17,637 nt of DNA, taken from NCBI GenBank assembly GCA_041797745.1, contig JBHBZU010000033.1, forward strand, positions 1-17,637. The letters are read 5' to 3'. This stretch comes from UBA3871 sp041797745. GTDB lineage: Bacteria > Bacillota > Clostridia > Peptostreptococcales > Anaerovoracaceae. Positions 6,560 to 13,976 of the stretch are shown here, in pieces. The translations under genes were made by a program, and so were the position numbers. Each line of letters begins with the position of its first letter. The first letter of the stretch is position 1. The notes under the pieces are model-generated. The model had not been told where the DNA came from. It saw only the letters and a program-made list of their open reading frames with translations, and did not search any database.

Positions 6560-8638
6560 ATGCAGAACTTAACTAAGAATGTTGTAGCAATAGGTATAAT
6601 ATTAATAATTGCTTTTATCATAATTCCGCTTCCAACATTTTTACTGGACTTCATGTTTATCGTGAGTATGGCAGTGTCCTTGATTATACTGATAACTACC
6701 ATGTATATCAAAGGACCTTTGGAGTTTTCCATATTTCCATCACTTTTGCTGATAACGACGATTCTTAGACTGGCACTAAACCTTTCTTCAACAAGAAAGA
6801 TTTTAGGCAACGGCGGAGACGCGGGAAAGGTAATTGAGACCTTTGGCGCTTTCGTTCTGCAAGGTAATGCAGTAGTTGGGTTTATCGTATTTATCATTAT
6901 CATAATCGTTCAATTCGTAGTAATTACTAAAGGAACTGAACGTATTGCAGAAGTAACTGCCAGATTCACTTTGGACGCTATGCCCGGTAAACAGATGGCT
7001 ATTGACGCGGATTTGTCTTCAGGGCTTATTGATGAAGCGCAGGCGAGAGTGCGAAGAGAAAAGATTCAGAGAGAGTCTGACTTCTTCGGCGCTATGGATG
7101 GTGCCACCAAGCTGGTAAAGGGTGACGCCATTGCATCCATTATCATAGCTATGATTAATCTGGTTGCAGGTTCCGTCATAGGTATGATTCAGGGCGGAAT
7201 GGGATTTTCACAAGTCCTGAGCGTTTATTCCATCGCTACGGTTGGCGACGGTTTGGTATCTCAAATACCTGCTTTAATGATTTCAACAGCTACCGGTATG
7301 ATTGTGACCAGAGCCGCGGCAGAGGGAAACCTCAACGAAGACGTTAAGAAGCAGTTTTTGTCGCAACCGAATGTTCTTATTATGTCGGGAGCAACCATCC
7401 TTTGTTTCGGACTTATTCCGGGAATGCCGAAGCTCCAGATTATAGTTCTTTCAGCTGTACTGATAGGCATGGGCATTATCCTCATAAGAACCGAAGACAG
7501 AGAAGAGGAGGTTTCGGCAGCAGGCTCAGCTGAAAGCGAGGGCGGCGATACAATGGCACCACAGTCGGATGCCGATTTTTACCGAAACCTTGACAATGTC
7601 TACAATCTTTTAGGTGTAGAAGCCATCGAGATGGAATTTGGTTATTCCTTACTGCCTCTTGTAGATGAAGCAAGCGGAGGAAGCTTTATAGATAGAATCG
7701 TCATCTTCCGTAAACAGTTTGCCATTGATATGGGCGTGGTTATTCCTACCGTTAGACTTAGGGACAACGGTATCATCAGCCCGAACCAATATATCATTAA
7801 GATAAAGGGTGAAGAGGTGGCAAGAGGTGACGTTTTAGTAGACTATTATTTGGCTCTTGACCCGGGCAATGCTACCGGAAAAATCGACGGAATTGATACT
7901 ATTGAACCGGCTTTCAAAATTCCGGGGAAATGGATTCATGAAAGCGAAAGAGAGCTTGCGGAAGTTTACGGATATACGGTTATTGACGCACTTTCGGTAA
8001 TGGTTACACACCTTACGGAAATTATCAAAGCCCATATTCACGAACTGGTATCAAGGCAGGATATCAATGTTATTTTAGAAAATGTCAAGAAGTTTAACCC
8101 CTCTATCATCGAGGATGTTATTCCGGCGGTACTTTCCGTGGCGGAGCTTCAAAAGATATTGAACAACCTGCTTAAAGAGGGAATACCCATCAGGGATATG
8201 GAAAGTATTCTCGAATGTATCGGCGACCACGGCGTAATGGTTAAGGATACCGATATGTTAACGGAATATGTAAGACAGAGATTGAAGAGAACCATTACCA
8301 GAAAATATGCTGACGGAAACAGCATTAAGGTAATAACTCTTGATCAGAATATAGAAAATGCCATCTTAAACTCCGTAAAAAAGAGTGAACATGGTACATA
8401 TCTGACTTTAGAGCCTGCCATGGTTCAGCGCATTATGGAATCTTTAACAGTTCAGGTGGAAAGAGTAAGAGAGCTTTACCAACAGCCGATTATTCTTGCT
8501 TCTCCAATCGTGAGACTTTATTTCAAGCGGTTGATAGATCAGTTCCATCCCCAGCTGATAGTGCTTTCCTTTAATGAAATAGATTCAGATATACAGATTC
8601 AGGCTATCGGTTCTGTAACTTTAGAACCAATAGAATAA
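6560..8638 (+). CDS. flhA: Flagellar export protein FlhA
   Basis: FlhA forms the nonameric export platform that receives chaperone-substrate complexes and couples export to the ion gradient. The 692-residue length is normal. The N-terminal half has about eight membrane helices. The FHIPEP family signature covers about 131-190 (RFTLDAMPGKQMAIDADL, then RRESDFFGAMDGA-like RESDFFGAMDGATK). A Ser/Gly/Glu-rich linker (about 312-335) leads into the large cytoplasmic domain that ends near 692. The gene starts 3 bases after the flhB stop, and its best Shine-Dalgarno (AAGGA at about 6541-6545) is 14 bases away. Translation therefore probably depends on coupling to flhB. The next gene is fliA, not flhF. 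Confidence 0.97.
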   Translation: MQNLTKNVVAIGIILIIAFIIIPLPTFLLDFMFIVSMAVSLIILITTMYIKGPLEFSIFPSLLLITTILRLALNLSSTRKILGNGGDAGKVIETFGAFVLQGNAVVGFIVFIIIIIVQFVVITKGTERIAEVTARFTLDAMPGKQMAIDADLSSGLIDEAQARVRREKIQRESDFFGAMDGATKLVKGDAIASIIIAMINLVAGSVIGMIQGGMGFSQVLSVYSIATVGDGLVSQIPALMISTATGMIVTRAAAEGNLNEDVKKQFLSQPNVLIMSGATILCFGLIPGMPKLQIIVLSAVLIGMGIILIRTEDREEEVSAAGSAESEGGDTMAPQSDADFYRNLDNVYNLLGVEAIEMEFGYSLLPLVDEASGGSFIDRIVIFRKQFAIDMGVVIPTVRLRDNGIISPNQYIIKIKGEEVARGDVLVDYYLALDPGNATGKIDGIDTIEPAFKIPGKWIHESERELAEVYGYTVIDALSVMVTHLTEIIKAHIHELVSRQDINVILENVKKFNPSIIEDVIPAVLSVAELQKILNNLLKEGIPIRDMESILECIGDHGVMVKDTDMLTEYVRQRLKRTITRKYADGNSIKVITLDQNIENAILNSVKKSEHGTYLTLEPAMVQRIMESLTVQVERVRELYQQPIILASPIVRLYFKRLIDQFHPQLIVLSFNEIDSDIQIQAIGSVTLEPIE

Positions 8639-8659
8639 TGCTCAGAAGAAGGTGTAAAA

Positions 8660-9424
8660 ATGACTTCTCCAGGACCGGAATACGAAAAGTACATAGAACA
8701 ATGGAAGCCTTACCTTGAGTCGAAAAGCGAAAAAAATCGAAACGACATAGTCCTTGAATACATGGACTTGGTTAAGAAGATTGTAATGAGATTTAGGGGC
8801 AGCTTCAATAACTATGCTCATATTGACGACATGATTAACCAGGGTATCATTGCATTAATAGATGCTGTGGAAAAGTATGATCCATATATGGGAAATAAAT
8901 TCGAAACCTTTGCCACAGTAAAGGTAAGAGGCGCTATTATTGATATGATGCGCAAGGGGGACTGGATTCCGCGTAATCAAAGAAGCCTTGCAAAAGAACT
9001 GGATTCGGTTTACTCCGCTCTGTATTCGGAGCTGGGTAGGGAACCCGCCAAGGAAGAATTGGCTACGGCAATGAACCTTACAGTAGTCACTTTGGACAAG
9101 GTTTTGGAACAACGTCAAAACTCAATGATTCTTTCTTATGAGGAAGTTATTAACGAGAAAATGCAGGTAGCCACACCGATTTATATTAACAGCAGTGACG
9201 TTCAGACTCCTGAATCATCGCTTCTGCAAACTGAATTGGTGGAACAGCTTGCAAAAGCCATTGAAAAGCTGAATGAAAAAGAGAGAATGGTAGTTTCTCT
9301 TTATTACTACGAAAATCTTAAACTCAAGGAAATCGCTCAAGTTATGAATATAACAGAGTCAAGGGTATCTCAGATTCATTCCGCAGCTATTTTGAAGATG
9401 AAACACCAAATGAGCAACTATTAG
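8660..9424 (+). CDS. fliA: Flagellar RNA polymerase sigma factor FliA (SigD, sigma-28)
   Basis: This sigma-70 family group 3 factor directs transcription of late flagellar, motility and often autolysin genes. The 254-residue product has region 2 (about 28-100) with DDMINQGIIALIDAVEKYDP and the -10 recognition helix FETFATVKVRGAIIDMMRKGDW. A region 3 linker with PRNQRSLAKEL follows, then region 4 (about 200-250) with ERMVVSLYYYENLKLKEIA and the helix-turn-helix ITESRVSQIHSAAI. GAAGGTG precedes the ATG by about 7 bases. In Bacillus, sigD sits at the far end of the fla/che operon; here it follows flhA directly, with flhF, flhG and the che genes not in between. The anti-sigma factor FlgM is not in the window. 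Confidence 0.94.
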   Translation: MTSPGPEYEKYIEQWKPYLESKSEKNRNDIVLEYMDLVKKIVMRFRGSFNNYAHIDDMINQGIIALIDAVEKYDPYMGNKFETFATVKVRGAIIDMMRKGDWIPRNQRSLAKELDSVYSALYSELGREPAKEELATAMNLTVVTLDKVLEQRQNSMILSYEEVINEKMQVATPIYINSSDVQTPESSLLQTELVEQLAKAIEKLNEKERMVVSLYYYENLKLKEIAQVMNITESRVSQIHSAAILKMKHQMSNY

Positions 9425-9439
9425 AAAGGAGCTTTGTAA

Positions 9440-10207
9440 ATGAGAGGTTTTTACAGCGTTGCTGCAGGCATATTTACGCAGCAGGAGAACATCAATACAA
9501 TATCCAACAATATTTCGAATGCCTCCACCACAGGCTTCAAACAGCAGGAAAATATTTCATCCAGCTTCAGCACCCACATAGTTGAGCGTATGAGCAAGCT
9601 GAATGAGAGAAAATATAAGGAGCCCATAGGTCCGGGAACTTTCGTTACAGTTAATATTGACGATGTTACAGACTTCACACAGGGGCGTATCAGCACTACC
9701 GACAGAGCCTTGGACTTTGCCATCAACGGAGAGGGATTCTTCGCCGTTGAAAATGCCAGAGGCGAAACTGTTTTCTCCAGAAACGGTCAGTTTGAACTGG
9801 ATGCAGAGGGAAACCTTATGCTAAAGGGCGTAGGCTACGTTTTAGATGACAGTTATAGCCGTATAACCGTTCAGGGCAGTGATTTTGAGGTAGCATACAA
9901 CGGCGAAATTTATGAAGAGGGCGAGGTTACCGATCGTATCGGAATTTTCCGCCCAAATGATGAAATTGAGTTAACCAAAATTGACGAAGAAACCTATACT
10001 ACAGGTCAGGGTCAGGAGGGGGCAACTCAAATGGATGACGGAACTTTTCAGGTAATTCAAAAGGCTTTGGAAAACTCCAACGTGGATATGACCGAACAGC
10101 TTACCAAGCTTATAAAGAGCAACCGTAATTTCGGTTCTTGCAGCGAAATGCTGAAAATTTACGATTCCATCAATGAAATAGCAGCTAACCAGATAGGTAA
10201 GCTATAA
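9440..10207 (+). CDS. flgF: Flagellar rod/hook-family protein (FlgF/FlgG type, FlhO-like)
   Basis: This is an axial structural protein exported by the type III apparatus to form the rod. The 255-residue product has the hallmark N-terminal flagellar rod motif (MRGFYSVAAGIFTQQ, then NTISNNISNASTTGFKQQ) and the central FlgE/F/G core (about 75-150: ALDFAINGEGFFAVE, then FSRNGQFELDAEGNL). Its C-terminal rod helix contains ALENSNVDMTEQLTKLIKSN. The N- and C-terminal heptad helices are those that pack in the axial structure. AAAGGAG lies 8 bases before the ATG. A similar paralogue follows 12 bases downstream. The flgF name is inferred from the pairing and order; FlhO or FlgG are alternatives. A Cys (C234) in the C-terminal helix is unusual for an exported axial protein. 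Confidence 0.85.
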   Translation: MRGFYSVAAGIFTQQENINTISNNISNASTTGFKQQENISSSFSTHIVERMSKLNERKYKEPIGPGTFVTVNIDDVTDFTQGRISTTDRALDFAINGEGFFAVENARGETVFSRNGQFELDAEGNLMLKGVGYVLDDSYSRITVQGSDFEVAYNGEIYEEGEVTDRIGIFRPNDEIELTKIDEETYTTGQGQEGATQMDDGTFQVIQKALENSNVDMTEQLTKLIKSNRNFGSCSEMLKIYDSINEIAANQIGKL

Positions 10208-10219
10208 TAGGAGGCCATT

Positions 10220-11008
10220 ATGATAAGAGGTTTTTATTCGGCAGCTTCCGGACTTAAGAGTCAGCAGCAGAAATTAAATGTTGTAGGTAACAACATTTCC
10301 AATATTTCCACTGTGGGTTTCAAATCACAGAACCAACAGTTTGTAACCTTACTTTATAAAAATGTAAACGGAGCATTGCCTCCAATCAGCACCGGTCACG
10401 GTACAAGACCTGTGGATATTGCCACAGACCTTACGAACGGTTCTCTCCAAAGAACTGATAGAGAAACAGACTTTACCATTATCGGTGAAGCTTTCTTCGC
10501 AGTTGAAGACGGGGAAACGGGAGAAATATTATACACAAAAAACGGTAACTTTCAGTATCAGGTTTCCGATGAGGAAGAGGGAAAGTTCCTAATAACACCG
10601 GCAGGAAAGTACGTACTGGACGCGGAGGGAGAGCGTATAAACGTAACTGAACGTAAGGCTGAAGCTGCGGAGGACGATGAAGTAGTTTTCGATCTTAGGA
10701 AGATTATCGGTATATATGAGTTCAAAAATCCTTATGCTTTGGAGCATGTAGGAGGAACCTATCTTAAAGCCAATGAAGTGTCCGGTGAAGCGGAGCCTTT
10801 CATTGCCGAAGAAATTGAATATGATCCGGAGGATGGGGGAGTACCGCCGGAAATTCCGGAAATTCTTCAAGGATATTTAGAGAGTTCAAATGTAGATATT
10901 GCAGCTGAAATGGTAAAGATGATAGAAGCGTCTAAAGCATTTCAGTTTAGCTCAAGAGTGGTTACCGTAACAGATGAGTTGGCACAGACTATGAATCAAA
11001 TGAGATAG
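10220..11008 (+). CDS. flgG: Flagellar rod/hook-family protein (FlgG type, FlhP-like)
   Basis: This is the second rod-family axial protein, 262 residues. It has the N-terminal rod motif (MIRGFYSAASGLKSQQQ, then NVVGNNISNISTVGFKSQ) and a central core (about 80-125: DFTIIGEAFFAVEDG, then YTKNGNFQYQ). The C-terminal axial helix contains YLESSNVDIAAEMVKMIEAS and ends AQTMNQMR. A Shine-Dalgarno (TAGGAGG) lies about 6 bases before the ATG. The region at about 115-215 is acidic and less like FlgG than the ends, including an EDGGVPPEIPEI stretch before the C-terminal helix. Pairing with the upstream gene suggests distal/proximal rod subunits; which is FlgF and which FlgG cannot be settled from this sequence alone. 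Confidence 0.85.
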   Translation: MIRGFYSAASGLKSQQQKLNVVGNNISNISTVGFKSQNQQFVTLLYKNVNGALPPISTGHGTRPVDIATDLTNGSLQRTDRETDFTIIGEAFFAVEDGETGEILYTKNGNFQYQVSDEEEGKFLITPAGKYVLDAEGERINVTERKAEAAEDDEVVFDLRKIIGIYEFKNPYALEHVGGTYLKANEVSGEAEPFIAEEIEYDPEDGGVPPEIPEILQGYLESSNVDIAAEMVKMIEASKAFQFSSRVVTVTDELAQTMNQMR

Positions 11009-11036
11009 AGTTTGGTTAAGTAAAGGAGAATGGCAC

Positions 11037-12467
11037 ATGGATAACAATACTACTCCCGTAATTCCAGAAGTAGCAGAGCAGAATCCAATGGAGCTTATCG
11101 AGGTTGAGGTAAGCGAAGACAAAATGAAGGTTTATGTTAAGTTTCTTAAACCTAAAAACAGAGATCAGGTTTTCAAGCCTACTAAGGAGCAGGTTATGGA
11201 AGCCATGGAAGCAGCAGGAATTGTTTATGGACTTAAAGAATCCAGCATAGAAAAGCTGGTTACACGCCCTATCTACAATATTAAAATACAGGTAGGAGAG
11301 GGTACACCTGCGGTTCAGGGCGTTGACGGCTTTGTAGAGTTCTTTGTAAAAAAGGATAAGGATTACAGTCCGGAAATTGATGAAGAGGGCAATGTTGACT
11401 TTAAGAATCTGGACTACTTCCAAATGGTGAAAGAGGGGCAAATGCTTGCAGCTGTTCATCCGCAGGAAGCGGGGCAACCCGGTAAAAATGTTCTTGGAAT
11501 GGATCTTCCTGCAAAAGACGGCAGGGAAGCCAAAAACCCTATGGGCAAGAACACCACCTACAACGAAGAACAAAATATTCTCTTCGCAGCTTGTGACGGT
11601 ATCGTAAATTTTGTTACGGATACAATCAACATCAGTGATGTATTGCATATAGCAGGTAATGTTGACAACAATACAGGTAATATTGACTTTTCAGGAGACG
11701 TTATCATTGAGGGAGACGTTAGAGAGGGTTACAATGTCAGAGCCGGCGGCAACCTCATTATTAAAGGTGTTGTAGAGAGCTGCAATATCGAAGCAGGAGG
11801 AGACGTTCAGATTGTTAAGGGTATTAACGGAGACAACGGATGTTCCATTAATGTAGGTGGGGACTTTAGAAGTCTTTATATAGAGCATTGTACAGTTGAT
11901 GTAGGAGGAAATATTATGGCTGAATCCATAATCGAGTCCAACATCACCTGCGAGGGAGATATTGACGTGGCAAGTTCGGGCAGAGGTGCCCTTGTAGGCG
12001 GCGATGTCAATTTAAAGGGACAGCTCATCGTTAAAACCTTGGGTAACGAAAATGAGAGAATAACCAACGTTCGTATATTGGGAGTAGAAACCGGTGTACA
12101 GGATGAAATCACATCTCTTATGGTTGAAAAGGAAAGCTGTGCCAAGGGCATAGAAAAGCTCAAGATTGAGAGAAGAAAGCTTTTCCAGCCAATGCTTGAA
12201 GAAAATGACCCTATAAACATAAAAATCAAAAAGATTGACAGTGATGTACTGCTTTTACAGTCCAAATTGGAAGAAATAGGCAGAAAAATCCAAGAAATGA
12301 AATCCAAATGGTCATATGAATATCTTGGCGCTGTTGCTTGTAAGGGTAAGATGTACTTCGGTACTCGTATATATTTTGGTGATGAGAGGTACCAGTTTAC
12401 TACGGAATCTTTAGATCACTGTAAAATTTACTGGGAAGACGGCGAAATTATCAACGCGGTTTTGTAA
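11037..12467 (+). CDS. DUF342/FapA-like beta-helix protein
   Basis: The 476-residue product matches the FapA/DUF342 family, common in Clostridia and often found near flagellar genes; its exact job is poorly defined. The N-terminal part (about 1-100) is followed by a family-typical segment (about 135-180: VKEGQMLAAVHPQEAGQPGK, then VLGMDLPAKDGR). A right-handed beta-helix (about 195-345) follows, built from short strands ending in GG/GD turns (INVGGDF, VDVGGNI, VGGDVNLKG, resembling bactofilin or MinC-C repeats). A charged coiled coil (about 355-422) precedes a short C-terminal domain. No signal peptide or membrane helix is visible, so it is probably cytoplasmic. AAGGAG lies 8 bases before the ATG. 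The fold suggests a scaffold or polymer, but function is not known. Confidence 0.85.
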   Translation: MDNNTTPVIPEVAEQNPMELIEVEVSEDKMKVYVKFLKPKNRDQVFKPTKEQVMEAMEAAGIVYGLKESSIEKLVTRPIYNIKIQVGEGTPAVQGVDGFVEFFVKKDKDYSPEIDEEGNVDFKNLDYFQMVKEGQMLAAVHPQEAGQPGKNVLGMDLPAKDGREAKNPMGKNTTYNEEQNILFAACDGIVNFVTDTINISDVLHIAGNVDNNTGNIDFSGDVIIEGDVREGYNVRAGGNLIIKGVVESCNIEAGGDVQIVKGINGDNGCSINVGGDFRSLYIEHCTVDVGGNIMAESIIESNITCEGDIDVASSGRGALVGGDVNLKGQLIVKTLGNENERITNVRILGVETGVQDEITSLMVEKESCAKGIEKLKIERRKLFQPMLEENDPINIKIKKIDSDVLLLQSKLEEIGRKIQEMKSKWSYEYLGAVACKGKMYFGTRIYFGDERYQFTTESLDHCKIYWEDGEIINAVL

Positions 12468-12507
12468 TAGACAGGAATGTAGTGAAAAAGTAGGTTAAGG
12501 AGCACAG

Positions 12508-13164
12508 ATGGCTAACAGTAGAGGCAGTTTCAAAAAAATAGATTTGCTTGGTACCAAAGGTCAAACTTTAGTGTCCGCTTCTGAAATTGTTATAGACAAG
12601 GGCAGAGTAATACTAAAGGGCAAGGGATTCAAGCTGTTGCCACATCAAGTAGAGATAGACGGTGTTGCCTATATGACGGATGGAATAGTTCCCTTTAAGG
12701 CGGTAGTAACACTTTCTACAGAAAAGCAGATAAATCTTGAGGTAACAAGTGCAGCAAGCAAAACTGACAGAAGAGATATGCTAAAGGTACCCACCAATGC
12801 AAAAGAAAGTGTTATCGAGGTACGTGGCACAGGAAAGAACGGAAAGCATTATCTCCTACTTGAAGATGAAATTCAACTTCAGAATTTAAGCATGGGAGGC
12901 ATAGGTTTTCTAAGCAACCGACCATATTTTAAAAACCAGAAAATTACTGTTCAGCTTGCTATGATTAGGCAGGATTTTGTGATTGAAGCACAGATTTTAA
13001 GAAGAAAAAGACAGAAATTTTCTTTAAGCGGAAGAGCTTACCGATATTGTTACGGAGCAAAATTCCTGTGCAACAACGAAGCAAAAAACCGTATGCTTTG
13101 TGAACACGTTTTCAAACTGGAAATGCTTAATAAGCAGAACGAAGATGCTCGCAATGCCAGATAA
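12508..13164 (+). CDS. PilZ-domain protein, YcgR/YpfA-like candidate c-di-GMP flagellar brake
   Basis: The 218-residue product has an N-terminal beta-rich domain (about 8-80, YcgR-N-like) and a C-terminal PilZ-type domain (about 86-200). PilZ proteins bind cyclic di-GMP through RxxxR and [D/N]xSxxG. Here the first motif reads R88-R89-D-M-L-K93, with Lys in place of the second Arg. The second is intact as N126-L-S128-M-G-G131. The family includes YcgR and YpfA, which slow motility by acting on the motor or stator. AAGGAG is 5 bases before the ATG. Position between DUF342 and parA in a flagellar operon fits a motility brake. The C-terminal tail is Lys/Asn/Arg-rich. Fold call is good; c-di-GMP binding is uncertain because of K93. 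Confidence 0.82.
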   Translation: MANSRGSFKKIDLLGTKGQTLVSASEIVIDKGRVILKGKGFKLLPHQVEIDGVAYMTDGIVPFKAVVTLSTEKQINLEVTSAASKTDRRDMLKVPTNAKESVIEVRGTGKNGKHYLLLEDEIQLQNLSMGGIGFLSNRPYFKNQKITVQLAMIRQDFVIEAQILRRKRQKFSLSGRAYRYCYGAKFLCNNEAKNRMLCEHVFKLEMLNKQNEDARNAR

Positions 13165-13190
13165 AATTTTCTAGAAAAGGGGTATTAACC

Positions 13191-13976
13191 ATGGCCAAAA
13201 TAATTGCAATAACCAACCAAAAGGGTGGTGTAGGGAAAACTTCTACAGCCAGTGCTTTGGCAAGCGGATTGCAGGAAAAAGGTTACAGCGTTTTAGCTAT
13301 AGACTTGGACCCTCAAGGAAATCTGGGGTTTTGTTTAGGCGCAGAGATAGAAAACGCACTAACGGTATATGAGTTGATGAAAGGCAATGCCAACGTAAGA
13401 AAGGTTATTCAGAACTGTAACGGAATCGACGTAATTCCGGCTAATATTCTCCTTTCCAAAGCGGAACTTGAATTTAGCGATTTCGGCCGTGAGTTCTTAC
13501 TGAAAAAGAGCATAGCCTCTATTAGAGATAATTACGATTATATTATCATTGATACACCGCCTGCATTAAATATTTTGACGGTGAATGCATATGTTGCCAC
13601 AGACTTTTTAATCATACCGATGGTACCTGAAATACTTTCTCTGATGGGTGTATCGCAACTTGAAGAAACGGTAAATCTTGTAAAGGGAGTCTTCAATCCC
13701 AATATGGAAGTGCTGGGGATTTTGCTTAACAAGTATGATGGCAGAAGAGTATTAACCAGAGACGTAGAGGACATGGCGAAAGTAGTCAGTGTTGATTTAA
13801 ACACAAGAGTATTTAAGGCGAAAATAAGAACTTCCGTGGCGGTGGCTGAAGCACCTGCCCACAGCGTAAGTATTTACAAGTTCTCTCCAAAGTCCAATGC
13901 GACTAAAGACTACAGACAGCTGGTAGATGAAATAATATCTCAAAAGGGGATGCGTATAAATGCCAAAAAAAAGTAA
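13191..13976 (+). CDS. Soj-like ParA family ATPase in flagellar/chemotaxis operon
   Basis: The 261-residue product is a ParA/Soj ATPase of the kind that positions DNA or protein complexes by ATP-dependent dimer cycling. It has the deviant Walker A KGGVGKTST (K11, K16), Walker A' LDPQGN with D40, and Walker B YIIIDTPP with D121. A C-terminal AEAPAHS segment (219-225) matches the SEAPSHG region of chromosomal Soj. It lacks the N-terminal DQAxxLR activating helix of FlhG and the C-terminal amphipathic membrane helix of MinD. By eye alignment, the Arg before SEAPS used by Soj for DNA binding is A217 here. AAAAGGGG lies 8 bases before the ATG. The next gene overlaps by 17 bases, suggesting a coupled partner. 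ParA-type proteins in other bacteria position chemoreceptor arrays or flagella. Confidence 0.9.
   Translation: MAKIIAITNQKGGVGKTSTASALASGLQEKGYSVLAIDLDPQGNLGFCLGAEIENALTVYELMKGNANVRKVIQNCNGIDVIPANILLSKAELEFSDFGREFLLKKSIASIRDNYDYIIIDTPPALNILTVNAYVATDFLIIPMVPEILSLMGVSQLEETVNLVKGVFNPNMEVLGILLNKYDGRRVLTRDVEDMAKVVSVDLNTRVFKAKIRTSVAVAEAPAHSVSIYKFSPKSNATKDYRQLVDEIISQKGMRINAKKK

Noticed and set aside
11016..11648. 210-codon minus-strand open frame opposite the DUF342 gene
   Set aside because: Long, but its protein is rich in Phe, Leu, Tyr and Cys with no domain pattern, and the + strand gene has a clear fold, a good Shine-Dalgarno and fits the operon. Treated as a shadow.
13191..13976. Calling the ParA gene flhG or minD
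   Set aside because: It lacks the N-terminal activating helix of FlhG and the C-terminal membrane-targeting helix of MinD, and its AEAPAHS segment is Soj-like.
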